Source: Gnetum montanum (lineage: Eukaryota; Streptophyta; Gnetopsida; Gnetales; Gnetaceae). Taken from it: a stretch of 30,247 nucleotides of DNA. Position 1 is the first letter of the stretch, and every line of letters starts with the position of its first letter. The translations under genes were made by a program, and so were the position numbers. Of this stretch, positions 20,364 through 29,644 are shown piece by piece. Location of the stretch: NCBI GenBank assembly GCA_015680685.1, contig MNCI01007630.1, forward strand, positions 378,550-408,796, written 5' to 3'. Below the pieces are notes generated by a model that searched no databases, had not been told where the DNA came from, and saw only the letters and a program-made list of their open reading frames with translations.

Positions 20364-20990
20364 CGCTACTTGCATGCTGAACCTTGTGTTCACACTGCAT
20401 CTTGCACGCTAGGGTTTTGACCCTGCACGCTACGTTCACACTGCTTCTAGCACGCTAGGGTTTCGACCCTGTAGCACGCTAAATTCACACTGAACCCTGA
20501 ATCTCATGGAACTCAGAACACTAATAAATCCTAAACAAACAAGGAAGAATTAGGATAACAAGACCCAATTAACATACCAGGAAATAATAAAAAAACAAAA
20601 CAGGGGTACAACAAAAACTAGAGGAACTGTCTCAGTAATGGACATCATAAAGAAAGAATATAGTGAACTAGGCTCACACTGGGGCTTCGACCTTGCATGT
20701 TGGGGTTTGAACCCTTAGCCTCACGTTCACATTGCATGTCCACGTCGCACATTCACGCTGAAGGTCTCGCCGAATCCTTCCACTCGACTCACCGCACCCC
20801 AATCTATATCACCCTTGTCGCCATCGCTATACCGTACCTACGCCTGCTCTTGCCTATGCTGCTTGATATTCACCTCAGTATACGCTGCACAATAGGTTCA
20901 TGCTTGAGCTTTGGGAGTTCATGTTGGGACGTTCACGCTCGAACTTGGTCGTTGGCTACCCTGCGGTTCATGCTAACTCCTATTTATACA
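20364..20990 (-). promoter_or_regulatory. Upstream region of the antisense gene with CACGCT repeats and TATA box
   Basis: On the minus strand TATAAATA occurs at 20988-20981, a canonical plant TATA box, about 620 bases before the ATG. If it is used, transcription would begin near 20950. Between the two lie many copies of CACGCTA/CACGCTG and CACACTG words, some paired as CACGCTAGGGTTT..GACCCTG at 20406 and 20451. Similar words fill the LTRs and leader, so this control region seems assembled from the same sequence stock. Confidence 0.5.
20981..20988 (-). promoter_or_regulatory. TATA box candidate
   Basis: TATAAATA on the minus strand inside GTGTATAAATAGGAG. It faces the antisense gene. Confidence 0.5.
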
Positions 20991-21264
20991 CCCCGCGTTA
21001 AATATGCTGACGGTGCCTTGAAATAATTTATTCAATTAATATAAAAATTAACCAAAATACAAAGTATGTTTAAATACATATGAACAAAACAAAAGCAAAG
21101 ACAATGATATATTGGGATGAATGCTACCCACATGCAATATTCTCTTGCGAAGCAATTCCTGTTGCCCACACTAAACATTTTAGCCTAAACTCCTCATCTG
21201 GCAGTCTCACACTCAATAATGATTACAAATCATACAATCAACCAGACATCATAAACAAATAGTT
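20991..21264. other. Spacer between divergent antisense gene and pol
   Basis: AT-rich, no recognised gene; it separates the upstream region of the antisense gene from the repeat array before pol. Confidence 0.45.
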
Positions 21265-21420
21265 ATCAACCTAATAAATCCTTAAAATGCCACAATCGGC
21301 CCGATAAGGCCTTAAATTGTAGCAAATCGGCCCGGTAAGTCCTTAAACTGCCACAATCAGCTCGGTAAGGCCCTAAACTGCCATGCGTCCAGATACGACA
21401 ATAAATTATCATCACATACC
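21265..21420 (+). repeat. Repeat array before pol
   Basis: Four units of CACAATCGGCCCG(A/G)TAAGGCCTTAAAnTG type at about 21285-21380, spaced 30-35 bases. The CCTTAAACT core is shared with the arrays after gag-pro and after pol. Confidence 0.7.
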
Positions 21421-21490
21421 TTAGTCCAGTTTAGATGCATAAATGCATAAATTACTTACATCCAAAAATAACCAACCACCTGATTGACAC

Positions 21491-21510
21491 TGCCCATTGT
21501 TTATTGGCAG
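21491..21510 (+). other. Candidate 3' splice site ahead of pol
   Basis: TGCCCATTGTTTATTGGCAG is a strong plant acceptor, and the frame it opens (GCAAACATCATGGAC) is the pol frame. In the related Ogre group an intron between protease and RT is removed to express pol. A donor near the protease end is not evident, so use is uncertain. Confidence 0.35.
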
Positions 21511-22900
21511 GAGCAAACATCATGGACAATAAGCAATTATTCTTACCACTTTCTATCAATGGACCGCACAGAACGATCACACGAGAAATCAACATGGAGT
21601 CTATTGATTTAGGCTCAACAATAAATGACACTTTTGTGGAATCAACTCAACAAACGCTAGATTTTTTTGAAACAAAGACCAAGACTCTGGACCTAGAAAC
21701 CGATAGCATCACCGAAGACCCCTTGGCTGAAGTCCCCATTACTGTGCCAGATGGCGAAGTTAAAATCTTGAAACTAAGTACATTGTCAGGCCCACAACTA
21801 GCCAATGACATAGCAAAAGTGCTTAAAGACAACATAAAACTATTTTCTTGGTCTTACACTAACATGCCTGGGCTAGAGCCTTGAATAGTCCAAGACAACA
21901 TTATACTCAATCTAAAATTAAGACCAGTGAAACAAAAAGCACGTAAGGTTAAGCCTAAGGTAGCATTGGCAGTCTGTAATGAAATCACCAAAATTTATCA
22001 GGTTGGTTTCATTCGGGCTATTAACTATGCTGACTAGGTATCCAACATGGTCATTGTCCCAAAGAAGAATGGAATCATTCACCTATGCATTGACTTTCGG
22101 GACCTCAACGTTGCAACCATAAAAGATGATTTTCCCCTACCTAGCATTGATCAACTGGTTGACTCGACCGCTGGGCATGCCTTGTTATCTTTTATGAATG
22201 ACTTTTCAGGATATAACCAGATTCAGATTAACCCTGAACATCAACTTAGGATGACCTTCATGACACCATGGGGTACTATTTTCTACATGATGATGTCATT
22301 CGGTCTCAAGAATGCCGGTGCTACATACCAAAGAGTGATGACATTTATCTTTAGTGATTATATCTTCAACTCACTCAATGACTATGTGGATGATATCGTG
22401 GTTAAATCAAAGAGATCAGAATAACACGTACAAGATCTTGACTTGGTACTAAAGCATTGTTTAAAATATGAGCTGAGACTTAACCCAAAGAAATGTGTCT
22501 TTGGAGTCAAAACAAGAAAAATGCTTGGATTCATAGCATTGGAAGCAAGGATACGAGTAGACCCTGATAAAGTTAAGGCCAGAACAAACTTGAAACCACC
22601 AAGAAGCCTTACCGAGCTCTGAGGTCTACAAGGTAGATTACAGTTCATTTGGTGTTTGATAGAAAAACTGATGGACAAGTTGGAACCTATGAACCACTTG
22701 CTATGCAAGAACGTCCATTTTGAATGGACTTCACAGTGCCAGGAAGCATTTGACAACATTAAAATAGCACTTGTTCAACTACCCACAGTTTATTCACCTC
22801 GAACTGATAAACCGTTTTACATTTACCTTGCGACTTTGGACTCATCAATCACATCCATGCTTTGCTAGAAACAAGATGATGGAATCAAAGTTCCTATCTA
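21511..22900 (+). pseudogene. Tat reverse transcriptase with N-terminal linker and connection region
   Basis: RT copies element RNA into DNA. The linker contains LFSWSYTNMPGLEP (near 21838), typical of Tat pol. RT blocks follow in order: KPKVALAVCNEITK, MVIVPKKNGIIHLCIDFRDL, KDDFPLPSIDQLVDSTAGHA, SFMNDFSGYNQIQI, FGLKNAGATYQR and the catalytic YVDDIVVKSK at 22383-22412. The connection region has LNPKKCVFGVKTRKMLGF, then LDKL-like and HFEWTSQCQEAFDNIK. All parts lie in one frame with stops at 21882, 22035, 22422, 22620 and 22866, all explainable by one transition. The first RNase H-like part (PFYIYLATLDSS) lacks the catalytic Asp at its start, as usual in Tat elements that carry a second RNase H. 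Confidence 0.9.
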
Positions 22901-23860
22901 TTACTTAATCCATGCATTAGTAGCCCATGAGAAGAAGTATAACGAGGTGGAGAGGTCATGTTTAGCTCTTACCTTTTCCTTAAAGAAATGATGACATTAC
23001 TTCTTCTGTAACCAAAGTCAATATAATCTGCAAGGATAATGTGCTCAGAGCCAGCACAGGAAACATTTACGAGTCAAGTAGAATAGCTCGTTGGAAAGAC
23101 ATGATACCTGAGTTTGACCTACACTACATAGCGCGATCATCAGTTAAGGGTCAAGCCATAGCAAATCAAATGACTACATCACCAATGCACGATCAGGAAA
23201 TGATAGAGCTAGAGTTCGCTGATGAAAATGTGAGTGCAATAGATATAGCACCCGATGACTATGATGCCATTTTCAACATTGATGGAGCATCCACCTCTCG
23301 AGGGGGAAGTGCTGCCGTCGTCATCACCTACCCCTCCGGGGAGATCCGACCCTTTGCTTATCTATTCAACTTTCATTGTACCAACAACGTAGTAGAGGAC
23401 GAAGGTCTCCTTAGAGGTCTCATGGCAGCACTAGCTTCAGAGATCACATGATTGGTAGTCATAGGTGACTCACAATTAGTTCTAAATCAAGTCATAGATG
23501 TTTATGCATGCAAAGTGCAACACTTACAATCATACTGTGATTTGACTAAGCACTTACTGAAGCGATTCGAAAATATAGATGTGCAACATGTTTCCAGAAA
23601 TGATAACACCATTGCAGATGCACTTGCCATGTTAGCTCTAAATATATCGCCAAACATGTTCCACACGTTGCCCAGTTCTATAATTATTTGTACCAAACCC
23701 ATAACTGATACTTCCAATGAATTACCGATTGCATCTGTTAGTACAATGCAGGCCGCAAAATGGTACGATGACATAAAGGAGTGCCTTTTACACGGTGAAC
23801 CACCTCAACATCTGACGAATGCACAAAAGGACGCAGTACAAAAATGTTCTCGATAGTATG
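22901..23860 (+). pseudogene. Tat RNase H region: degenerate gypsy RNase H end plus archaeal-type RNase H
   Basis: The frame shifts near 23000: HYFFCN is in the RT frame, while IICKDNVLRA and RIARWKDMIPEFDLHY are one base further on. The second RNase H domain then runs from about 23272: FNIDGAST (first Asp), TNNVVEDEGLLRGLMAAL (Glu), VVIGDSQLVLNQV (second Asp) and NTIADALAMLAL (last Asp). The D-E-D-D set is complete. This acquired archaeal-type RNase H is a known hallmark of the Tat lineage. One stop at 23449-23451 breaks it just before the VVIGDS strand; another at 23854 separates it from integrase. Confidence 0.85.
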
Positions 23861-24999
23861 CATTGGTAGGTGACACATTGTGTTGTCGATCCTATGAAGG
23901 CATCTTGTTAACATGCATTAGTAGCACTGATAGAAAAACCATCATCGAGCAAGTACACGAAGGACTCTACGGAGGGCACATGGCACCCAAAGCAATGGCA
24001 ACCAAAATAAGGCGTTTAGGGTACTATTGGCCACACATGGAGTACGACTGTGTCTCCAAGGTCAAAACATGTGATACGTGTCAAAATCATGGTAATCTCA
24101 TACATGTTCCACCAAATAAGCTACATACAGTGCAAATCACCTGGCCTTTCCAGAAGTGGGGGTTAGACATTATCGGACCGATAACTCCCCCATCTTCTAC
24201 AGGACATAGCTTTATCATAACTATGATAGAGTATTTTACGAAATGGGTAAAAGCTATTCCCCTTAGAAAGACCACATCCGAACATATATGCAACTTCATT
24301 CTAGAAAACATCATGACTCGTTTTGGCATTCCGATGACCATCATCACTGATAACAGGCCACAGTTCAGGAGTGCCGAAACTAGAGCTTTCTGTGAAAGCC
24401 TAGGGATCAAACATTCATTTTCATCCCCTTACTACCCTTAGAGCAATGGACAAGCCAAAGATACAAATAAGATCATCATTACAGTGCTCAAAAGGATGCT
24501 TACTCAGAGCAAGAAAAGATGGCACGAACAGCTAGTATATGCACTATGGGCTTATCGCACTACGCATCGTACTTCCACAAGGAAAACGCCATATAGTCTT
24601 GTCTATGGTTCAGAAGTTGTTTTACCTTTGGAGTTGCAAGTACTGTCTTTAAGGATCACACTCTCCGGACTCCTTGACGAAGGTCAAAACAATGACTTGC
24701 GCATTATTGACTTGGACTCAATGGAGGAGAAATGCACACGTCTGTTCAATCAGATCGAGTGGTTTCAGAAACAACAACAACGACGCCATCAACATGACAC
24801 TCACAACTGCCCAATAAAAGAAGGCAACCTCGTAGTTAAGGTGGTTCGTGAACATGCAGACAAGTTTGCAGCCAACTGGGAAGGACCCTACTTGGTCACC
24901 AAAGCGTACAACAATGGAGCGTTTAAGCTAGCCGACATGGACAAGAATGAGCTTGCACACCCGACCAACCACTTGTACTTGAAACCGTTCTATGTTTGA
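23861..24999 (+). pseudogene. Tat integrase
   Basis: Integrase inserts the cDNA. The zinc-binding HHCC part has VHEGLYGGH near 23955 and CDTCQ near 24070. The catalytic core gives WGLDIIGP near 24160 (first Asp) and TDNRPQF near 24345 (second Asp; the usual DNG is DNR). The third acid should be Glu in NGQAExxNK but reads NGQAKDTNK at 24446, so the DDE triad is broken as well as a stop at 24439. The C-terminal part has WAYRTTHRTSTRKTPYSLVY, the GPY-type NWEGPYLVTKAYNNGAF and ends HPTNHLYLKPFYV with TGA at 24997-24999. The last 400 bases are duplicated in inverted form inside gag. Confidence 0.9.
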
Positions 25000-25811
25000 G
25001 CATAAACTCAAGTATGTGCACATCCTGGAATCATGACGGTAAACTGATACCACAACACGTCTTGGAATCATGACGGTAAATTGATACCATAGATACATCC
25101 TGAAATAATGACTGTAAAAAGATATCACAGTACGTCCGTAATGACAATAAACTAGAACCCATCCAGTACGACTTTAAACTACCATAGTTTCGTTCACTAG
25201 AGTCCGCTAAGACTATAAACTAGTTTGCCTCTTCACAGTCCACCAAGACTATAAACTAGCAGTGTACCGTCCGCTACAACGCTAAACTGGCACCGTCCAA
25301 CGGGTTATGACATAAAACTAACCCACAACAGTCCACCACGACTATAAACTGGCAGCTTCATCTCTCGCCTCTAGGTCTATGAGCTGCTACCTCACTCATC
25401 ATCGGTCGAACCTAACAACATGGCTGCCATGCATATTCAATTCTTGAAATCTCATCTAGTGCCTTTGTTTCATCAGTTGTTGTCCAAGTCCAAGCTTGCT
25501 CACTCACTCATGGTTTTCTTATCTTCTTGGAGTTGTGTTTGCAGGATGACACTCGGAGGTGTTTGTATGAGAATACACTTCATCACAGCGGCAAGGTACG
25601 ATATTGTTCCTAAAGCATGCAACCACATTAATCGATCTATTCAAATGTACTGTCCTAGTCCCCGAGACATTCCCTAGTTCTCTAAAACTCCCGCATCCCC
25701 CTTATATTCGATTACAGTTTCCAGATATGTATTCCAAAACCTTGAGTACACTATTACACGCTCTAACACCCTCAAGTAGTTGCAGCACACAACATGACAC
25801 TTGAGCATGAG
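24596..25811 (+). repeat. Direct-orientation arm of the 1.2-kb inverted repeat
   Basis: It matches the reverse complement of 12190-13402. It spans the integrase C-terminus, the AAACT array and the start of the 3' untranslated tail, and is in its native place, so it is the likely source of the copy in gag. Confidence 0.88.
25010..25375 (+). repeat. AAACT-type repeat array after pol
   Basis: Two sub-types are seen: CATCCTGGAATCATGACGGTAA-type units (three or four, near 25020-25125), then GTCC..(A/G)ACTATAAACTAG-type units (near 25141, 25165, 25205, 25247, 25284, 25310, 25340). Spacing is 25-50 bases. Confidence 0.75.
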
Positions 25812-26513
25812 TACAAGGCCAAAACAAAAGCTTTGTCCAAAAATAACAAAAAAAATATATACAAAAAAAAATAAAAAAAAACAAAAAAATAGAAAGAAAA
25901 GAAAAAGAAAGAAAAAATAAAGAAAAAGAAAAAAAACAACAAAAGAAAAAAAGAGCAAAGAGCAAAGAGCATAAAAGCCAAAAAGAAACACAAGACCCTT
26001 GGCACTTCCCATACAAGCCCCAGGTGGGAAGGTAGTTGTCTTAGAAGCAAGTAATCATGTCTCAAGTGCTCAAGTAACATCTCATTGTATGGCTTTGGCT
26101 CTCTGCCAACAGGTTCCCTTTAACACTAAACAGAGGCCCTGTTCCTCACGTGGCTTTGGTTGTACCAACAAGTCCTCTTAAACACTAAAAAAGAGTCTTG
26201 TTCTGTCAAAGGACGTACATCTCATGTCTTGGTTCCAAGTCTGCTAGACAATGGCTATTGATAAGGATCAACATGACTCCTACACACACTAGACCATCCC
26301 CTTCACCATGCACAATCCCTTGATCAGTTCCCAATCTCCACAATTTCTGTCCCCCTATCCAGTTACAAATTTCATTTCCTCAATTCCATGTACTACTAAA
26401 CATGGTACGATGACATCTGGCAAAGTGCTAAAGGACAATATTTCTACCAAGTTGTTTGTGGTGTTTTTTACTTCTTTGTCGATGCTTTTCAGGCTGATTC
26501 CTCCAAGTGTCAA
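25812..26513 (+). other. 3' untranslated tail of the Tat element with A-rich tract
   Basis: No gene. A nearly pure purine, A-rich tract runs about 25845-25985. After it, two similar blocks share a TTAAACACTAAA core with a following purine-rich and TGTTC segment (near 26121 and 26179). Phe-rich minus-strand frames over the A-rich tract are composition artefacts. Confidence 0.6.
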
Positions 26514-26523
26514 CAAAGAGGGG
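26514..26523 (+). promoter_or_regulatory. Polypurine tract
   Basis: AAAGAGGGG lies four bases before the 3' LTR, where second-strand priming is expected. A short CCAAA separates it from the LTR. Confidence 0.65.
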
Positions 26524-26527
26524 CCAA

Positions 26528-27872
26528 AGAAACACCACAAAATTCTGGGCTTAGTACTTCTCCAACAAGAATCGAGCTAAAATCGTGATGCTCCCCACCA
26601 TGACTAAAGCTTGAAGGCATCATAGATAGCTTCAAACGGAGTCGAACTGAGCAAGAAATGGTTCCCTGGGACCCACAAAAGACTACGGCGACATCTGGCA
26701 TCAAACTTGGTAAATTTTGAGCTCAAAATACTTAATTTTTACTAAGTATCTAGTGTGCACACCTAGCATGCACGTCCAGTGTGCACGCCCAGCATGTGAC
26801 TTCAAAGACTACCCGAAACAAGCACTTTAGAGCAAGATTTTCACAAGGCATCAACTCTCAGAGATAGGGCAATTGTTAGGCATCATCATGGGCTCAAGAA
26901 AATTAAGTTTTGACCTTGAAATCATGCACTTTGGGGTTTGCACACTGAGCATGTACATCCTGCACACCCAGCGTGTACACCCAACATGTAACACAGCGTA
27001 CACCAGTCGAGGACTTTCAAAACCATGTCAAATAAAGTCCAAATGAGCCCAAATCTGACAGACAGCATTCTCATGATCCAAGGGCCAAGCACAAGATTTT
27101 CTGTTGTAATAGTAGTGTTCGTTTGTAAAGTTGAATTCTTTTATATTGCTTAAGTCTATACGTTGGGTCACATGCCCAGCATGTACACACTGGCATGCAA
27201 CACGTTGTACAGTTGTAATTTTCTTTGCACCCAGGCAACACAGCCACCTGTCATCTGACCCAAAATTCTCTCACCCATGGCCATTCATAAACCTCATAAA
27301 AAACCCAATTTTTCAAGGGATCGAGAGGGGGGCCAATTTGGGCAAACTAGAGACAAAAAAAACTGGGAGACACTTAGCAAATCAGAGCAGGAAATCAATA
27401 CGCTGGACTTCTACCCTGTACGCTGAGCATATAGCCTTCATGTTGTGCCTACAGTTTAAACAAGTATATCATCATCTCCCAGCATCTACTGGGGCTCTTC
27501 ATCCACCTTGTGTTAGATTCACAACTGCGTTTAGATTGGTGCATTGTAATCTCATTTTGCAATAAAGTTGTTTCATTTATGATCAAGATTTATTACAGTT
27601 TTCATCCATTTTTGTTTGCCTCTATATTTTTTTTCTTTGCACGTTCATATTCTGGTCAACGTTTATCACGTTGTTTATGTATAACCCAGCATATTGCACA
27701 TTGCTATATGTTGGGGAAATCCTTGTCTGATCCACGTGTGGACCACCCAAGGTACTCTACCTTCATTCATTCCAGCTCACCCTCAAGCGAAGGTAGGGTC
27801 TTCTGTGCTTATCTGTAAATCATGTGGTGCTCATCCAATTCCAGCCTTGCACGGATGATTTCAGACAGTATA
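26528..27872 (+). repeat. 3' LTR of the Tat element
   Basis: It matches the 5' LTR end to end. Its terminal dinucleotides have decayed: it begins AGAAACACC (TG in the 5' copy) and ends AGTATA (AGTACA in the 5' copy). The AATAAA at 27561 is kept. Sampled stretches of 220-270 bases show about 20 differences each, mostly transitions. Confidence 0.92.
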
Positions 27873-27877
27873 ACCAT
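27873..27877 (+). repeat. Target site duplication, right copy (ACCAT)
   Basis: It repeats the ACCAT at 8012-8016, directly after the 3' LTR. Confidence 0.9.
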
Positions 27878-29644
27878 CATATTTCATTTGGTCTATGCAA
27901 TGCCCCAGCCACATTTCAATAATTAGTTCTTAGCATTTTCCAACAATAGATTGGTAGCAAGGTAGATGTCTTCATGGATGATTTTTCTGCCTACGAAGCT
28001 ATGTTTGAGCAATTCCTAAACCATCTTAAGTAGGTGTTGAAAAGATGTGTCGAAAAAAAACTCTAGCTCAATTGGCAAAAGAGCCATCTTATGGTCTAGA
28101 AGGGCATATTCTTGGGGTATTATATTTCAAAAGTAGGAATCGAGGTGGACCTTGAAAAAATAAGGGTCATCCAAGGAATAGCCTGCCAACCCAAAACAGT
28201 CAAAGAAGTACGATCATTCCTTAGTCATACTAGCTACTACTGGTGCTTCATCAAGAATTTTTCCAAAATCACCAAGCCATTGGTAGAATTGACAAAGAAG
28301 GATGCATCATTCATCTGGACCCCCACATGTGAAACAACATTTCAGAAATTGAAACAAAAGCTTGTTGAAACCCCCATTCTATAAGCACCTAATTAGTCTA
28401 GACCGTTTCATGTGATGATCGATGCATTGAATTATGCTTTTGGGGTAGTGCTTACACAGATGGATGATTAAAAAAATCCATATTACATTCATTGTGCAAG
28501 CCAAAGCATTGCAAATGCACAACTGAACTACACCACCACAAAAAAGAAGTTGATGGTAGTGGTATTTGCCTTAGTGAAGTTCAGGCACTATGTGCTTAGC
28601 TACAAAGTGTTCATGCACACATATCATAACACCATCCAATTTCTATTGAATAAACCAATGGTGAACCCCCATGTCATACGGTGGCTCGTGATTTTGTAGG
28701 AGTTCAATTTCACGATGGTAGATAGAGAAGATGTGGAGAATGTGGTCACGAATCACTTATCACAACTAATATGGGATGACAAGGAGAAAGAGAGCTCCTT
28801 ATCTAATCAATTCCCTAACAAATATCTCCTTGTAGGGGCTATTAATGCATAAATGCTCAATGAACCAAAATGATATAACATCATCCTCACTTATCTGTTC
28901 AAGCAAGAACTGCTACAAGGGCTAGACACTAGAAAGAAACAATAGTTTCTTCACCAAGTCAAGCATTTCATGGAAATTAATGGAAACCTTTACAAAGTCT
29001 ATCCCTATGGCTTGGTACGTTGGTGTGTTCTTGATACTGATCAACTACACATTCTCTAGGATGCTCATGAAGGTCCTTGTGTTGGGAGATGTATGGCCAT
29101 AAAAATCCTCATGGTAGGGTATTATTGGCCAACAATCTTTAGGGATGCACAACAATTCATTTGCGGTTGTGATCATTGCTAGAGTGATGATGGAATGATA
29201 GCTCAAATGGAGGGGCCACAACAATGGATTCAACCTCTTGAGCCATTTGATATTTGGGACATTGACTTTATGGATCCCATCACGCCTTTATCAAATAAAA
29301 AGGCATATATAATAGTCGTAGTTGACTATTATACCAAGTGGGTAGAAGTAGTAGTCATCACCAATTATACATCCATCACTATTACTTAGTTTGTACAAAA
29401 AAACATCATAAACATGTTTTATGTACCTTGTGCATTAATTTTTGATAATGGAACTCATTTTTTAGGTTCCACTTCTTGGAAACTGATGCAACACTTGGGG
29501 GTTGAGCATAAACTCACAACACCATATCAACCCTAAGCCAATGGTCAAGCTGAGGTCACTAATCGGGAGATTAGAAAAATTCTAACGCATACCATTAGCA
29601 AATACCAAAGGGACTTGAGAACTAAATTAAATGATACCCTTTGG
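27878..29644 (+). pseudogene. Athila-like Ty3/gypsy pol, right part (RT end, RNase H, integrase)
   Basis: It continues the frame cut at 8016 and holds that single frame for 589 codons. RT: HISFGLCNAPATFQ, then VDVFMDDFSAY (the catalytic (F)MDD), LNWQKSHLMV, GYYISKVGIEVD and VRSFLSHTSYYWCFIKNFSK. RNase H of the gypsy type: FHVMIDALNYAFGVVLTQMD and NYTTTKKKLMVVVFALVKF; no archaeal-type RNase H, which separates it from Tat. Integrase: DAHEGPCVGRC, CGCDHC, DIDFMDP (near 29258), FDNGTHF (near 29441) and NGQAEVTN (near 29540), so the D-D-E residues survive. More than ten stops are present, nearly all from CGA, CAA, CAG or TGG. It ends at LNDTLW where a new LTR is inserted. Athila-like is my best lineage call; another OTA branch is possible. 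Confidence 0.88.

Larger units (their letters stand above)
8017..27872 (+). mobile_element. Giant Tat-lineage Ty3/gypsy LTR retrotransposon, 19.86 kb
   Basis: It is complete from LTR to LTR: LTRs of 1332 and 1345 bp, primer binding site, gag, protease, reverse transcriptase, two RNase H regions, integrase, polypurine tract and a 5-bp target duplication. The order protease-RT-RH-IN makes it Ty3/gypsy. The second, archaeal-type RNase H domain and block sequences such as DNTAGHALLSF-like and FGLKNAGATYQR place it in the Tat lineage, known for oversized elements with extra open frames. A 6-kb block with an antisense spliced gene separates gag-pro from pol. The LTRs differ at roughly one base in ten by eye, mostly C/T or G/A, so the insertion is not recent. 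Multiple stops and frameshifts make it non-autonomous now. Confidence 0.93.

Noticed and set aside
20697-21026. Plus-strand open frame of 109 codons
   Set aside because: It overlaps the CACGCT repeat region and the TATA box of the antisense gene; no protein resemblance.
25674-26080. Long minus-strand frames rich in Phe and Leu, like membrane proteins
   Set aside because: They are the complement of an A-rich low-complexity tract; three overlapping frames are open at once and none has a family pattern.
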